Shown: piece after piece, positions 1-9,415 of the stretch | How positions within the stretch are numbered: position 1 is the first letter of the stretch | How the letters are laid out: each line of letters starts with the position of its first letter | DNA from: CAZEYT01 sp964516295 | GTDB lineage: Bacteria > Verrucomicrobiota > Verrucomicrobiia > Chthoniobacterales > Terrimicrobiaceae | Direction of reading: 5' to 3' | NCBI GenBank assembly: GCA_964516295.1 | Contig: CAZEYT010000016.1 | Span: forward strand, 1-43,441 | Length of the DNA stretch: 43,441 nucleotides | Notes under the pieces: generated by a model | What the model saw: only the letters and a program-made list of their open reading frames with translations | What the model was told of the DNA's origin: nothing | Databases searched by the model: none | Made by a program: the position numbers and the translations under genes

Positions 1-3000
1 AGTCCGGTGGTGGTGAATCTGACCGGCGGTTCGGTATCTGCGACGGGGCAGTCGGGACTGGGGATTTTCGCGCTCAGCACGGCCTTTCCAACAAACAAGA
101 AGGAGGAAAAAGCCAACGACATGGAGGGGGGACCGGTGACGGTGAGTTTGGATTCCGCTTCCACGATCACGACAGGATCGAGCGGGTCGGATTTTTCGAT
201 TGGGATTCTGGCGATCAGTGCGGGAACCAATGCGCTGATCGATCCCTTTTCCTCGCAATCGGTGAATACGTTTGGCGAGGGTGACAGCGGTGCCGTGTCG
301 GTGACGAGCTTTGGAACCATCAACACACAAGGCGCGATGTCGATCGGGATTGCGGCACTCAGTATCGGAGGGGCTGGGATTGCGACGAACTCCTCGGCGG
401 ATCTTGTGAGTCAATTCAGTTACTTGGGAGCCGGCGATAACGACGAGACGTCCTCGGGGACAGGCGGGTCGGTTACTGTCATGAACAACGGAGCGATCAC
501 GACGTTGGGAACGGATGCCTACGGGATCGTGGCGACGAGTTCGGGCGGCGGGGGGCTGATCAACAATGCGATTGAGACCGCGTTCAATTCCGAAGGCCAG
601 TCCACAGCGGGGCTGACCGTTGGCAATGGCACTACGAAAAGCGGCGACCCGGGGCATCATGCGGGGACGGTGAGCGTGAACCATGGGGGTTCCATTTCGA
701 CCGGCGATGGGACGGGCACCGGAGCGGCCTCGATTGGAATTGTGGCGCAGTCGATTGGTGGAAACGGCGGTTCGGCCGGTGGCAAGGCGTCGCTTTTTGT
801 GGGAGACAAAGGCGGCGGGGGTGGAAATGGCGGGGCGGTAAGTGTGACAACAACGTCCGGAAGCACGGTGACGACGGCGGATGTGAATTCCGTGGGCATC
901 CTCGCCCAGTCGATTGGCGGCGGGGGAGGAAATGGTGGGAATGCCGAGGGGCTTTTCGTGGCCGTCGGCGGACGTGGCGGGCAGGGCGGAGTTGGCAATT
1001 CGGTCTCAGCCACGCTGGCGGGCGAAATCACCACGAGTGGGGACCACTCGGGCGGCTTGATCGCGCAAAGCATTGGCGGAGGCGGTGGGCATGGCGGCGG
1101 AGCGACCAGTGTGGGAGTGACGTTGGATGCGTCGATTGGCGGCAAAGGAGCGCAAGGCGGAAATGCGGGGGATCTTTCGTTGAATGCGACCGCCAGCAGC
1201 GTCATCACGACAACGGGAAACAATTCGGGTGGCATTCTTTTGCAATCCGTGGGCGGGGGAGGCGGCACGGGAGGGGCCGCGTATTCTGGGTCCGAGGCTT
1301 TTCTGGCATCGGCATCTATGGCTCTCGGCGGCGGGGGCAACGGGGGCGGTAACGGGGGGATGATTTTGCTGAATTCGTCGCACGCGGGGACAATCACCAC
1401 AGGCGTGCAGCCTCCGTCGAATAACAATGGCCGGCCGAACATTGATGGTGCGGACTCGATCGGCATTCTTGTTCAGTCGGTCGGAGGTGGTGGCGGGCAC
1501 GGTGGCTCGGCGGTCGCGAATTCGCTGGCTTTGGGGGCGGAAGAGTTTCCAGCGGTCGGGTTTGCCCTGACGTTTGGCGGGAGCGGTGGAGTCGGCGGCC
1601 ACGGTGGCGAGGTGAGCTTCGAAAACACAGGTCAGATCACCACCTGGGCCGATGGTTCGCACGGCATCGTGGCGCAAAGCATCGGCGGGGGCGGTGGAAA
1701 TGGTGGTGATTCAACGGCCGCGACGCTGCTCGCTTCGGCGAACTCCACGGCGGCGAGCAGCACGATTGCCTTTGGCGGCAGCAGTTCTTCGGGAGGAAAC
1801 GCCGGCACGGTTACGCTGACCAATGGGGAATCACCGGGAGACCCCGCCGCGATTTCAACCAACGGTCAGAATTCCGCCGCGCTCATCGCGCAGTCCATCG
1901 GCGGCGGCGGTGGCAATGGCGGCTTGGGAACAGCCAGGACCGACACGCTCATTTCGTCCGGCAGTGCGTCTGTAAATGTCGGCCTCGGTGGAAGCGGCAG
2001 TGGCGGGGGAAACAGTGACGGCGTCGCGGTAACCAACTATGGGACCTTGAGCACGCAGGGTTCCGGTTCGCAGGGAATTCTGGCCCAGTCGATCGGAGGG
2101 GGAGGAGGAAATGCGGGCGGTGGAACATCGGTCTCGCACGGTCAGACGATCAACGTCGAGGTGACGGTCGGAGCGAGCGGTGGCTCGGGCGGGGCCGCGT
2201 CGACAGAGGACTTTGTTGTGGAGAATTACGGTTTGATTTCCACCAAGGGTGGTGATGCGACCGGCATCCTCGCCCAGTCCATCGGCGGTGGCGGCGGCAA
2301 TGCCGGCTCGTCGGACCCGCAGGCGGTGATTGGCTCGTGGAGTTTTCTCGACAACGACAATCCGGGCGAGAACGCCGAGTCGGAAGATCCGCCGGAACAA
2401 ATTTCCGTGGCCTACGTTTCCCAAATCAGCATCGGAGGCTCGGGCGGATCCGGGGGAGCGGGTGGCGTGGTTTCCGTTTCGAACTTTGCCACCGACCTGA
2501 ATGGCGAGCCATTTGTCACCGGCAGCACGGCGAGAATCGAAACGGAGGGAGATCGCGCCTATGGAATTCTGGCCCAAAGCATTGGAGGTGGCGGCGGCAC
2601 AGGTGGCGCGGCGACGGCTTTTTCGAATTCCCGCTACTTTCAAAACGAAGACGAAAACTTCCAGACCACGATCAACCTTTCCGGTGGCGGCGGCAGTGCC
2701 ACGGCCGGGGGCACGGCAACCGTCAGCAATTCGGGCGAGATCGAGACATCCGGCTATAGTTCGCATGGGTTGTTTGCCCAAAGCATTGGCGGAGGCGGTG
2801 GAGTCGGGGCCGATGGCTCCATCGATGCCGAGACCATCATCGGTCTGGGGATCAATGTGAACGGGGAGTCTGGCTCCGGCGGCAATGGTGGGGCGGTGAA
2901 TCTGAACCAGGCCGGGACCGTGGAAACGTCGGGTCACGATGCCATCGGCGTCTTTGCCCAATCCATCGGCGGCGGTGGCGGTCTTGCCAGTTCGGGAACA

Positions 3001-5106
3001 TCCACGCCGTTCTTCCAACTCGGCGGAAGTGTCAGCTTGGTTTACCAGACGGTGAGTGTGACTCTGGGCTTCAACCCACGCAACAACACGGCGACAAACG
3101 GCGGCGTGGTGACGATCAATTCCGGGGTGAATGCCTCGCTTGGAGAAAATCTGGCTGGCGGCGAGATCACCACGCTTGGGGATTGGGCGCACGGATTTGT
3201 CGGGCAGAGCATTGGCGGTGGCGGTGGAAAAGCCGTGACGATTTTCGGCACCACGAGCAATTTCCGTCCCGATCTGAACATGCAACTCGGCGCCGAGTCC
3301 GGCCTTGGCTCCGGCGCCGCCGTCACGGCCAATCTTTCTCAAGGCCAGAACTCCCGTGGCATCCGAACCTCGGGCTATTCGGCCTATGGCATCCTCCTGC
3401 AGTCCATTGGTGCCGGGGGAGGCCTGGCGACCGATGGGTCGGCTTCCTCTGCGGGTCAGGGCCAGTCGATTCCGACGCCGACCGGTCCGGTGACGGCTGT
3501 TGGATCGCTGGAACTCGGCGGCAAAAGCGGGGCCTCCGGTGATGGCGGTGCAGTGCAGCTTGCCGGTGATGTTGTTGTTTCGACCACTGGACGAAACGCT
3601 CATGCGGTCGTGTTGCAATCGATCGGCGGCGGCGGCGGTCTGGCCGGTACCGGGAGCAGGCTCACGGACCCCGATGCCGACAGCGCGGCGAGCGTGGTGA
3701 TTGGCGGCTCAGGCGCAGTGGGAAATGGTGGCACGGTGACGTTGGACAATGTGGCCTTGGACATCTCCACGACGCAGGCGAATGCGTTCGGTTTGGTGGC
3801 GCAAAGCATCGGCGGGGGCGGCGGCATCGCGACCGTGGCGAATTCCCAGTTCTCGACACCCGGCACGAACCGTCTCGGCGGCAGCAATGCGACCACCACG
3901 TCGAATGGCGGTGATCTGGAACTGACGATCAGCAGCGGCTCGATTACCACCAGCGGAGACGGTTCCCACGCCTTTGTCGCGCAGAGTATCGGCGGCGGGG
4001 GAGGAATCGGAAACCCCGACTCCTCTTCCGGTCTGACGACCACCACCAGCGCGAACGACAGCCAGGCCCTCGGATCGGGCGGCGAGATTTTTGCGAACCT
4101 GAATGCGACCATCGCGACTTCCGGTGACGGCGCCTATGGCATTCTTTTGCAGACGATCGCTGGTGGCGGCGGAATCCTTGGAAATTTCGCCGGTTCGACT
4201 GGCTCGGCGACGTCAACCAGCGGTGCAAACAATGGAGTGACGGTCCTGACGCAAGCCGGTTCCGTGACCACGTCCGGAACAAATTCGGTCGCCATTTTCG
4301 CGCAGAACAAGGGAGCCACCGGCGCGGGGAATGCCGTGACTTTGAATATCAACGGAACGGTTTCCGGCGGTTCCGGCCCGCAAGGCGCGGCGATCCGGGT
4401 GGATGGCGGTGGACCGCCGAGCAATCCCGGCAACCTGACCAATATCGTCAATGTCTCCTCGACGGGAAACGTCTCTTCGCTCTCCGGCATGGTCATCGCC
4501 TACAGCGGAGGCGAAGGCTTGGACGTTAACAACGAGGGCGTTGTGGCGGGCTCGATCAGTTTGGGGAATAGCGGAATTTTTGAGAACAAAGAGAGCGGAA
4601 CATTCAACTCCGGAACGGAGGTGACAGGCACGAATGCCTCCGTGGTGAATTTCGGCTTGATGGATGTCGGGGGTAGTGGGCCCGCGACGCAAACCACGTT
4701 TTCCGACTCGTCCATCTTTGTGAACAACAATGTGGCCACCCTGAAGTTCGATGTCTTCTCGGACCTGAGCTATGACACGATTTTGATCGGAACAAATACC
4801 GTGGACCCGTTTTCTCCCCTCGGTCTGATTGAGGGAACGATTTGGGCGAATTTTCGATATGCTCCGACTGTCGGCGAGCACACTTACACGCTCATCCTGA
4901 ATGGGAGCAACGAATACGATTTGGCGGGCCTTCAGGTCACCGGACTCGCGGACGGCTCCACGTGGGAGTCGGTGATCGGACTCGAGGGTTCGCTCAGTCT
5001 TAGAATTGTCGCTGTCCCGGAACCATCCGCGTTCGTACTGCTTCTTGCGGTCGGGGTGGTCGGGCTGTGGATGAAACGCCGTCTCCTTCGCGCCGACCAA
5101 TGCTGA
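1..5106 (+). CDS. Giant glycine-rich repeat surface protein with PEP-CTERM tail (5' end outside window)
   Basis: The frame is open from the first base, so the gene starts upstream; at least 1,700 residues are visible. The body consists of about 19 good copies, plus three decayed ones, of a segment centred on AQSIGGGGGxGG, spaced about 55-100 residues apart. Between them lie beta-strand-like stretches rich in Ser, Thr, Asn and Gly with recurring 'G.ITTxG..S.GI' wording. This is the composition of passenger regions of autotransporter-like adhesins, but no C-terminal beta-barrel is present. Instead the protein ends with a VPEPS motif (about residue 1670), a hydrophobic helix and a basic KRR cluster, the PEP-CTERM signal normally processed by exosortase. 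It is therefore probably exported and anchored or released at the cell surface. No exosortase gene lies in the window. Function beyond a surface or matrix role is unknown. Confidence 0.85.
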   Translation, partial: SPVVVNLTGGSVSATGQSGLGIFALSTAFPTNKKEEKANDMEGGPVTVSLDSASTITTGSSGSDFSIGILAISAGTNALIDPFSSQSVNTFGEGDSGAVSVTSFGTINTQGAMSIGIAALSIGGAGIATNSSADLVSQFSYLGAGDNDETSSGTGGSVTVMNNGAITTLGTDAYGIVATSSGGGGLINNAIETAFNSEGQSTAGLTVGNGTTKSGDPGHHAGTVSVNHGGSISTGDGTGTGAASIGIVAQSIGGNGGSAGGKASLFVGDKGGGGGNGGAVSVTTTSGSTVTTADVNSVGILAQSIGGGGGNGGNAEGLFVAVGGRGGQGGVGNSVSATLAGEITTSGDHSGGLIAQSIGGGGGHGGGATSVGVTLDASIGGKGAQGGNAGDLSLNATASSVITTTGNNSGGILLQSVGGGGGTGGAAYSGSEAFLASASMALGGGGNGGGNGGMILLNSSHAGTITTGVQPPSNNNGRPNIDGADSIGILVQSVGGGGGHGGSAVANSLALGAEEFPAVGFALTFGGSGGVGGHGGEVSFENTGQITTWADGSHGIVAQSIGGGGGNGGDSTAATLLASANSTAASSTIAFGGSSSSGGNAGTVTLTNGESPGDPAAISTNGQNSAALIAQSIGGGGGNGGLGTARTDTLISSGSASVNVGLGGSGSGGGNSDGVAVTNYGTLSTQGSGSQGILAQSIGGGGGNAGGGTSVSHGQTINVEVTVGASGGSGGAASTEDFVVENYGLISTKGGDATGILAQSIGGGGGNAGSSDPQAVIGSWSFLDNDNPGENAESEDPPEQISVAYVSQISIGGSGGSGGAGGVVSVSNFATDLNGEPFVTGSTARIETEGDRAYGILAQSIGGGGGTGGAATAFSNSRYFQNEDENFQTTINLSGGGGSATAGGTATVSNSGEIETSGYSSHGLFAQSIGGGGGVGADGSIDAETIIGLGINVNGESGSGGNGGAVNLNQAGTVETSGHDAIGVFAQSIGGGGGLASSGTSTPFFQLGGSVSLVYQTVSVTLGFNPRNNTATNGGVVTINSGVNASLGENLAGGEITTLGDWAHGFVGQSIGGGGGKAVTIFGTTSNFRPDLNMQLGAESGLGSGAAVTANLSQGQNSRGIRTSGYSAYGILLQSIGAGGGLATDGSASSAGQGQSIPTPTGPVTAVGSLELGGKSGASGDGGAVQLAGDVVVSTTGRNAHAVVLQSIGGGGGLAGTGSRLTDPDADSAASVVIGGSGAVGNGGTVTLDNVALDISTTQANAFGLVAQSIGGGGGIATVANSQFSTPGTNRLGGSNATTTSNGGDLELTISSGSITTSGDGSHAFVAQSIGGGGGIGNPDSSSGLTTTTSANDSQALGSGGEIFANLNATIATSGDGAYGILLQTIAGGGGILGNFAGSTGSATSTSGANNGVTVLTQAGSVTTSGTNSVAIFAQNKGATGAGNAVTLNINGTVSGGSGPQGAAIRVDGGGPPSNPGNLTNIVNVSSTGNVSSLSGMVIAYSGGEGLDVNNEGVVAGSISLGNSGIFENKESGTFNSGTEVTGTNASVVNFGLMDVGGSGPATQTTFSDSSIFVNNNVATLKFDVFSDLSYDTILIGTNTVDPFSPLGLIEGTIWANFRYAPTVGEHTYTLILNGSNEYDLAGLQVTGLADGSTWESVIGLEGSLSLRIVAVPEPSAFVLLLAVGVVGLWMKRRLLRADQC

Positions 5107-5133
5107 ACGGCGGCGGCGATTTTGTCGCCCGAC

Positions 5134-5538
5134 TTAGCTTTGTTCCGGGGCCGGAGCACTTGCAAGGAGGCTGGCTTTGCAGCGTGGGAGGGCTTCGCGA
5201 ATTTCGACGGTGGCTCCGTAGGGAAGACCCGGACACTGACGGGCGATAGAGGTGGCTTCGTCCAGGCCGGCGACCCGAAGGTGGAAATACCCGGCGACGG
5301 ACTCGCGGGCTTCCGCATACGGGCCGTCTGTGGCGTGGCGGTCGGGGCCATTGACCACACGACCGGCTTCCGTCAGTGACTGACCGCCGAGACAGCGTCC
5401 ATCGGCGACCATTCCGTCGAACCACGCCATCCAATCGGTCATGACCCGTTGAACCTCATCCGGGGCGAGGTCTTGGTGACAGGCGGTGTTGCGAAAAAGG
5501 AGGAGATAGTCTGTTGTTGGTTGCGTTTGTTCCGGCAT
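5134..5538 (-). CDS. YCII-related (DGPF family) protein
   Basis: A 134-residue soluble protein with the alpha-beta fold of YCII-like proteins: an N-terminal 'DYLLLFRN' strand, a 'WMAWFDGMVADGRCLGGQSL' segment and the family's 'ATDGPYAEARE' stretch around residues 70-80. Members of this DGPF group have no firmly assigned reaction. They are typically encoded beside ECF42-type sigma factors and are thought to belong to their regulons. That context is kept here: the gene faces away from an ECF42-like sigma gene starting 142 bases away, and it converges on the PEP-CTERM gene with a 27-base gap. Length is normal for the family and no damage is visible. Confidence 0.8.
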   Translation of the reverse strand: MPEQTQPTTDYLLLFRNTACHQDLAPDEVQRVMTDWMAWFDGMVADGRCLGGQSLTEAGRVVNGPDRHATDGPYAEARESVAGYFHLRVAGLDEATSIARQCPGLPYGATVEIREALPRCKASLLASAPAPEQS

Positions 5539-5680
5539 GGTGATGGAGGATTCGATTTCGACGCGGGGTTTGGCGGTGCTATGGTAAGGTTAGGCGGTTC
5601 GGGCGTACAACGGAGGACATTTTCAAAGGCGACTGTTTTTTTGTCCCGATTGCTTGGTCCGGATCGTCGGATCTTTTGAA

Positions 5681-6292
5681 ATGAACCTTCCCGCTTCCGA
5701 GACCCCGCCGAGCGAACCACACGTCCGCCATGTCACGGAGCATATTTTTCGTCGAGAGTATGGCAAGCTGACGGCGATTGTGACCGTGTTGTATGGAGCG
5801 CATCGCCTCCAGCTTGCCGAGGATGTGGTCCAGGAATCGCTCATTCGGGCGCTTCGCACGTGGCCGTATTCGGGCGTGCCCGAAAATCCGACGGCCTGGC
5901 TTTTGCGAACGGCAAAGAATCTGGCGCTCGATCATCTGCGTCGGGAGCAGAATTTTCTCCGGAAGCAGCCGGAGATTGTGGCGGGGATCGAGGAGTCCGG
6001 TGTGGTGTCCGATGATGAGAGCGGGCTTTCCGATGACCGACTCCGGCTGATTTTTGTGTGTTGTCATCCCGCTTTGCCGACGGAGGTCCGGGCGGCGCTG
6101 GCGGACCTTGATGAGCGCTTGACGGGGCATCATCTTTACCACGCCGTTCTGGGCGAATTTCACTGGCAGAACGGCGATCCACGTACCGCTTCGACCCACC
6201 TCCGCCGCGCACTGGAACTCACCGAAACCCGTCCCGAACCCACACACCTCGCCCAGCGCTTGGAGGACTGCCTTGCGGATTGTCCGGAGTAA
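5681..6292 (+). pseudogene. ECF42-type RNA polymerase sigma factor with large internal in-frame deletion
   Basis: The first part is a good sigma-70 region 2: 'LAEDVVQESLIRALRTWP' and 'NPTAWLLRTAKNLALDHLRR', followed by the family signature 'LIFVCCHPALPTEVRAAL' around residues 112-129. In the ECF42 family this signature leads into region 4 (DNA binding at the -35 element) and a TPR-like C-terminal domain, giving roughly 400 residues in all. Here the sequence passes directly to 'ADLDERLTGHHLYHAVLGEF', which resembles the end of that C-terminal domain. The product is only 203 residues and region 4 is missing. The reading frame is kept, so a stable short protein could be made, but it should not work as a normal sigma factor. 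ATG at 5681 is preferred to the upstream TTG at 5654. The DGPF gene is divergent. Confidence 0.75.
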
Positions 6293-6313
6293 CGCACCAG
6301 AGCGGGTGGCTGC

Positions 6314-7666
6314 CTATTGAAGTATTCTCCAAGTGGCAACCGGAGATGAAAGAGCGGCGGCGAAATTTGTGAGAACCGACAAGCCGAGGAGGCAGAACGC
6401 TGCTGATTTGACAGCCAAAGATCGAGACTCAATGAGCGGAGCGAACAAAAGTGCAGCCGGTATAAAAGCGAGCATGACGAGTCGTCCGGGGTATCCGAAT
6501 CCGCCTTCGAATTCAGCCCAGAAGATGGTCGGCAGAAAAAGGGATGCCGTCAGGAGCCACCACCAGAGGGACGGACGGGCGAAATTTTGGATGAGCGAAA
6601 GGACGGCAGCGGCCACGGCGAGGAGCAACCAAGGTTTCCTCGAGAAAACGGATCCGTGGCTGTCGGAGAGATAATAGACGAAGGCTTTGCCCGGAGAACC
6701 GAAGACCCACTCCATTGGGGGACGAATCGCACCGCATTGGGAGTAGTTGAACGCAAGCAGGCCAAAGACGTTAAGTGCGCAAAAGGCCGTAGGCCAGATC
6801 ATCCGGCGAATTCCAAACTGCCGGATGGCGGCCAGCCAGAGAACCGCGACCGCGGGGTAGAGCTGGAATTTGGTCCACACCGCGACGGCCAGTGCGACGG
6901 CCAGCAACCAAGGAAATTTTCGGGAGGAGGCGCTGTAAATGGCTGCGGCGATGCACAAGCCGGCCAGTGGCTCGGCGAAGGCCGTATTTGCATAGACCCA
7001 GAACGAAGAACCAAGGGCAATGGCCATCCCGCCGACGAATGCGACGCCATCGCTCGCACCGGAGTTTTTCAAGGACAGACCGATGAGCAAAGCGGTGCCA
7101 AGCACGCAGAGATGTGCGAGGATTTTGGCAACAATTTCCGTGGGCGCAAACGGAACGAGCGAGGCTGCCGCTGCGATGAGGACCGACCACCCGACGGCCC
7201 GAACGGAGCGCTCCGAGAGCGGGCTCGATTCGGAATCCACATTCCTTGCGGGCGAATCAGTCCAAGGGCCGACGGTCTTGGGTGGTCAAGCGGTTGAATC
7301 AACCAGAACGGTGTGATGATCGAGATCGACTCCGGGGAAAAGCGCCCCGGCGCGATCCGATCCCGCTGCCACATCGAGGTAGTCGTCGGACAACTCCAGG
7401 TCGCCATCCCATCTCAGGCTGTTGGCGAGGAGAAGGTAATGCGGTTCATCACCTGAGAAAACGTAAGGACGAACGATAAAAGGCGCATAAAAGAGAAGGA
7501 GAAGACAAAACAAGAGAATTCTTGTGATGACTTCCTTTGTCCCCAGCGGCGTGGGATTGTCAGGAAACCGGGAGAACCAAATGGATGTAGGGAAGGACTT
7601 CTTGTCGGGAAAATTTTCGCACTTCTTCGACGCGGTGATTTTTTCAGAAGGAGAGATCTCGGGCAC
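6314..7666 (-). pseudogene. GT-C-like polytopic membrane protein interrupted by an in-frame TGA
   Basis: One reading frame of 450 codons starts at a GTG at 7666 and is broken by a TGA at 7286-7288; both sides are in the same frame. The first 126 residues contain a hydrophobic helix (ITRILLFCLLLLFYAPF) followed by 'SGDEPHYLL', resembling the acidic first-loop motif of GT-C glycosyltransferases (ArnT/PMT type). The downstream part holds about eight more hydrophobic segments. A lipid-linked sugar transferase or related envelope enzyme is the best guess, from topology and the DE motif only. A CGA-to-TGA change would explain the break, but a sequencing error cannot be excluded. If 7240 acts as an internal GTG start, a 308-residue fragment could still be produced. 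The gene follows trpA on the same strand after 93 bases. Confidence 0.6.
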
Positions 7667-7759
7667 CGGAACGGGCTGCTTTAATGCGTCACCTGTTCAA
7701 GGTTTTTGACGGATGATTTTCTGGTGGAGCAAGCCATGGCAAAAGCGGGGGAGCGTTCG

Positions 7760-8578
7760 TTACTTCTGGCTTGGGATGGCGGATCGGATGGCGGCGGAGA
7801 TGGGGGCAGTGAAGGCGGCGACGGCTTCCGGAAGTCCGGGGCCGGAGCCGTGTTCGGCGATGCGGCGGACGATGGCGCTGCCGACGACGACGGCGTCGGC
7901 CTGACGGGCCACTTCGGCGGCTTGGTCGGGGGTGGAGATACCAAACCCGACGGCCACCGGCAGGGAGGTGTGGCGGCGGATTTCGGCGACGTGGCTGCTG
8001 ATGGATTGGGAGAGCGTGGACTGCTCGCCGGTGACGCCCTCGCGGGAAACGTAGTAGATGAAGCCGCCGGCGGCGTGGGCGATGAGGGCCATGCGGTCCG
8101 GCGGCGTGGTGGGGGCGATGAGTTGAATGGGTTGCAGGCTGTGCTCGCGGAGGAACTCGGCGTTGCGGCGGGCTTCGTCGGGTGGAAGGTCGAGGATGAG
8201 GAGTCCGTCGGCTCCGGCGGCGGCGGCATCGGCGTGAAACTTCTCGAACCCATAGACGTAAACCGGGTTGAGGTAGGTGAAGAGAACAATGGGGATACTG
8301 GAGGTGGCGCGAAGGTCGCGGACCATTTCGAGCACGCGGGGGACGGTGGTTCCGGCGGCGATGGCACGTCCGGCGGCGGCTTGGATGGTGGCTCCGTCGG
8401 CGAGGGGATCGGAAAAGGGAATACCGAGTTCGATGAGATCGACGCCGGATTTTTCGAGGGCGCGGACGATTTCGACGGTGGCATCGGGCGTGGGATCACC
8501 GGCCGTGACGTAGGCGATGAACCCACTGCGCTTTTCGGCGCGGAGGTTTTGAAAACAAAGATCGATGCGGTTCGACAT
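7760..8578 (-). CDS. trpA: Tryptophan synthase alpha chain
   Basis: TrpA splits indole-3-glycerol phosphate into glyceraldehyde-3-phosphate and indole; the indole is channelled to TrpB. The 272-residue protein is of normal length. It carries the active-site segment 'ELGIPFSDPLADG' with Glu50 and Asp61 as the catalytic acids, 'FTYLNPVYVYGFEKF', the phosphate-binding 'GFGISTPDQ' and 'VVVGSAIV'. trpB lies about 20 kb away on the same strand (27639-28847), so the pair is not an operon here. The start at 8578 is divergent to the DUF486 gene with a 133-base intergenic region. No trp leader or attenuator was recognised upstream. Identification is secure. Confidence 0.97.
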   Translation of the reverse strand: MSNRIDLCFQNLRAEKRSGFIAYVTAGDPTPDATVEIVRALEKSGVDLIELGIPFSDPLADGATIQAAAGRAIAAGTTVPRVLEMVRDLRATSSIPIVLFTYLNPVYVYGFEKFHADAAAAGADGLLILDLPPDEARRNAEFLREHSLQPIQLIAPTTPPDRMALIAHAAGGFIYYVSREGVTGEQSTLSQSISSHVAEIRRHTSLPVAVGFGISTPDQAAEVARQADAVVVGSAIVRRIAEHGSGPGLPEAVAAFTAPISAAIRSAIPSQK

Positions 8579-8711
8579 GCCGATTGCTTAGCGGGCGGCG
8601 GGGCGGGTTGACAACACCGTTGACAGGCGGCGGGGGAAAAAGAGACTCCCGCTTCGTGGGCCACTTGATTCCGTTCAAACCATCGGGCTGCTGATTGTTT
8701 CCGACGTCTTT

Positions 8712-9005
8712 ATGACCTTTGCGTGGTATGCCCACGTTCGGGATTTGTGTGGCAAGCCGCTCTTGATGGCGATTTTGGTGAGCTGGGAGATCGCATTGGC
8801 CGAGTATGCGTTTCAAGTGCCGGCGAACCGAATCGGGTATGGAACGTTCACGCTCCCGCAGTTGAAGATCCTGCAGGAGGTGATCAGCCTGAGTGTTTTT
8901 GTGCCATTTGCGGTGCTCTACATGCGGACGCCGCTGTCGTGGAACTGTCTTTTCGCGGGGTTGTGTCTGGTGGGGGCGGTGTTTTTTATCTTTCGAGAGG
9001 CGTGA
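8712..9005 (+). CDS. DUF486 / DMT-superfamily small membrane protein, N-terminus apparently lost
   Basis: The 97 residues match the DUF486 family of small multi-helix membrane proteins: 'MTFAWYAHVR', 'VSWEIALAEYAFQVPANRIG', 'LKILQEVISLSVFVPFAV' and 'GAVFFIFREA'. Family members usually have about 10-15 more residues before the MTFAWY motif, forming the first half of helix one. In this sequence matching residues (TIGLLIVSDVF) are present in frame upstream from about 8679, but no ATG, GTG or TTG was found to start them. Either translation begins at the internal Met at 8712, giving a shortened first helix, or the original start was destroyed. Transport function is assumed from the superfamily only. 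Confidence 0.7.
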   Translation: MTFAWYAHVRDLCGKPLLMAILVSWEIALAEYAFQVPANRIGYGTFTLPQLKILQEVISLSVFVPFAVLYMRTPLSWNCLFAGLCLVGAVFFIFREA

Positions 9006-9057
9006 GACGAATTTTCGTTCTTGCCAATGGGCCATGCAGCGGGTGGCGTTCCGCTTC

Positions 9058-9411
9058 ATGAAAATTCATTCACGCCAGGAGGGGCCGGTGTTGGTTTTGT
9101 CGCTTGAGGGTCGGCTGGACCATGCGGGAGCCGAGGAGTTTCGAAAGACGGCGGAGGCCGCGGTGGCCGACGGACAGCGGTCGGTGGTGGTAGATTTTCA
9201 GGGGTTGGATTTTCTGGCGAGTATGGGAATCCGCGCGCTGCTGGTGCCTTCGCAGCGGGTGGCGCAGGCCGGGGGGCGTTTTGCTTTGGCCGGACTCGGG
9301 CGCTCGGTGAGGTCGGTCTTCGAGTTGAGCGGCCTCGACAAGGTTTTTCAAAGTTACCCGACGGTGGCCGAGGCGTTGGCGGATGGGGAGTGGCCGCCGT
9401 CGGTGGCGTGA
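9058..9411 (+). CDS. STAS-domain anti-sigma factor antagonist-like protein
   Basis: A 117-residue single STAS domain: an N-terminal beta strand (VLVLSLEGRLDHAGAEEF), the central strand-turn 'VVVDFQGLDFLASMGIRALL' and a C-terminal 'VFELSGLDKVFQSYPTVAEAL'. In SpoIIAA/RsbV-type antagonists a Ser in the D-x-x-S-x-G segment is phosphorylated by an anti-sigma kinase and controls partner switching. The equivalent here is the Ser in 'LASMGIRAL', so regulation by phosphorylation is plausible. No RsbW-like kinase or phosphatase lies nearby, so the partner must be elsewhere. An in-frame ATG at 9034 would add eight residues; 9058 is preferred because the domain begins there. The gene ends five bases before the convergent uup stop. 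Confidence 0.85.
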   Translation: MKIHSRQEGPVLVLSLEGRLDHAGAEEFRKTAEAAVADGQRSVVVDFQGLDFLASMGIRALLVPSQRVAQAGGRFALAGLGRSVRSVFELSGLDKVFQSYPTVAEALADGEWPPSVA

Positions 9412-9415
9412 GCGA

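Noticed and set aside
657..3618. Long minus-strand open frames opposite the glycine-rich gene (for example 657-1466 and 1855-3618)
   Set aside because: They are antisense images of GGC/GGT repeats, rich in Pro or Arg with no domain, and opposite a clear PEP-CTERM gene.
900..4160. Regularly spaced repeats of about 20 bases resembling a CRISPR array
   Set aside because: The repeats encode the AQSIGGGGG motif in one frame, vary at third codon positions and have uneven spacing.
7240..7666. TGA at 7286-7288 as a selenocysteine codon
   Set aside because: No stem-loop was recognised just after the TGA, and the protein type has no known selenocysteine members.
8608..8625. Two TTGACA hexamers 12 bases apart upstream of the DUF486 gene
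   Set aside because: Neither has a good -10 box at 16-18 bases; the region is G-rich and lies close to the trpA start, so no promoter is called.
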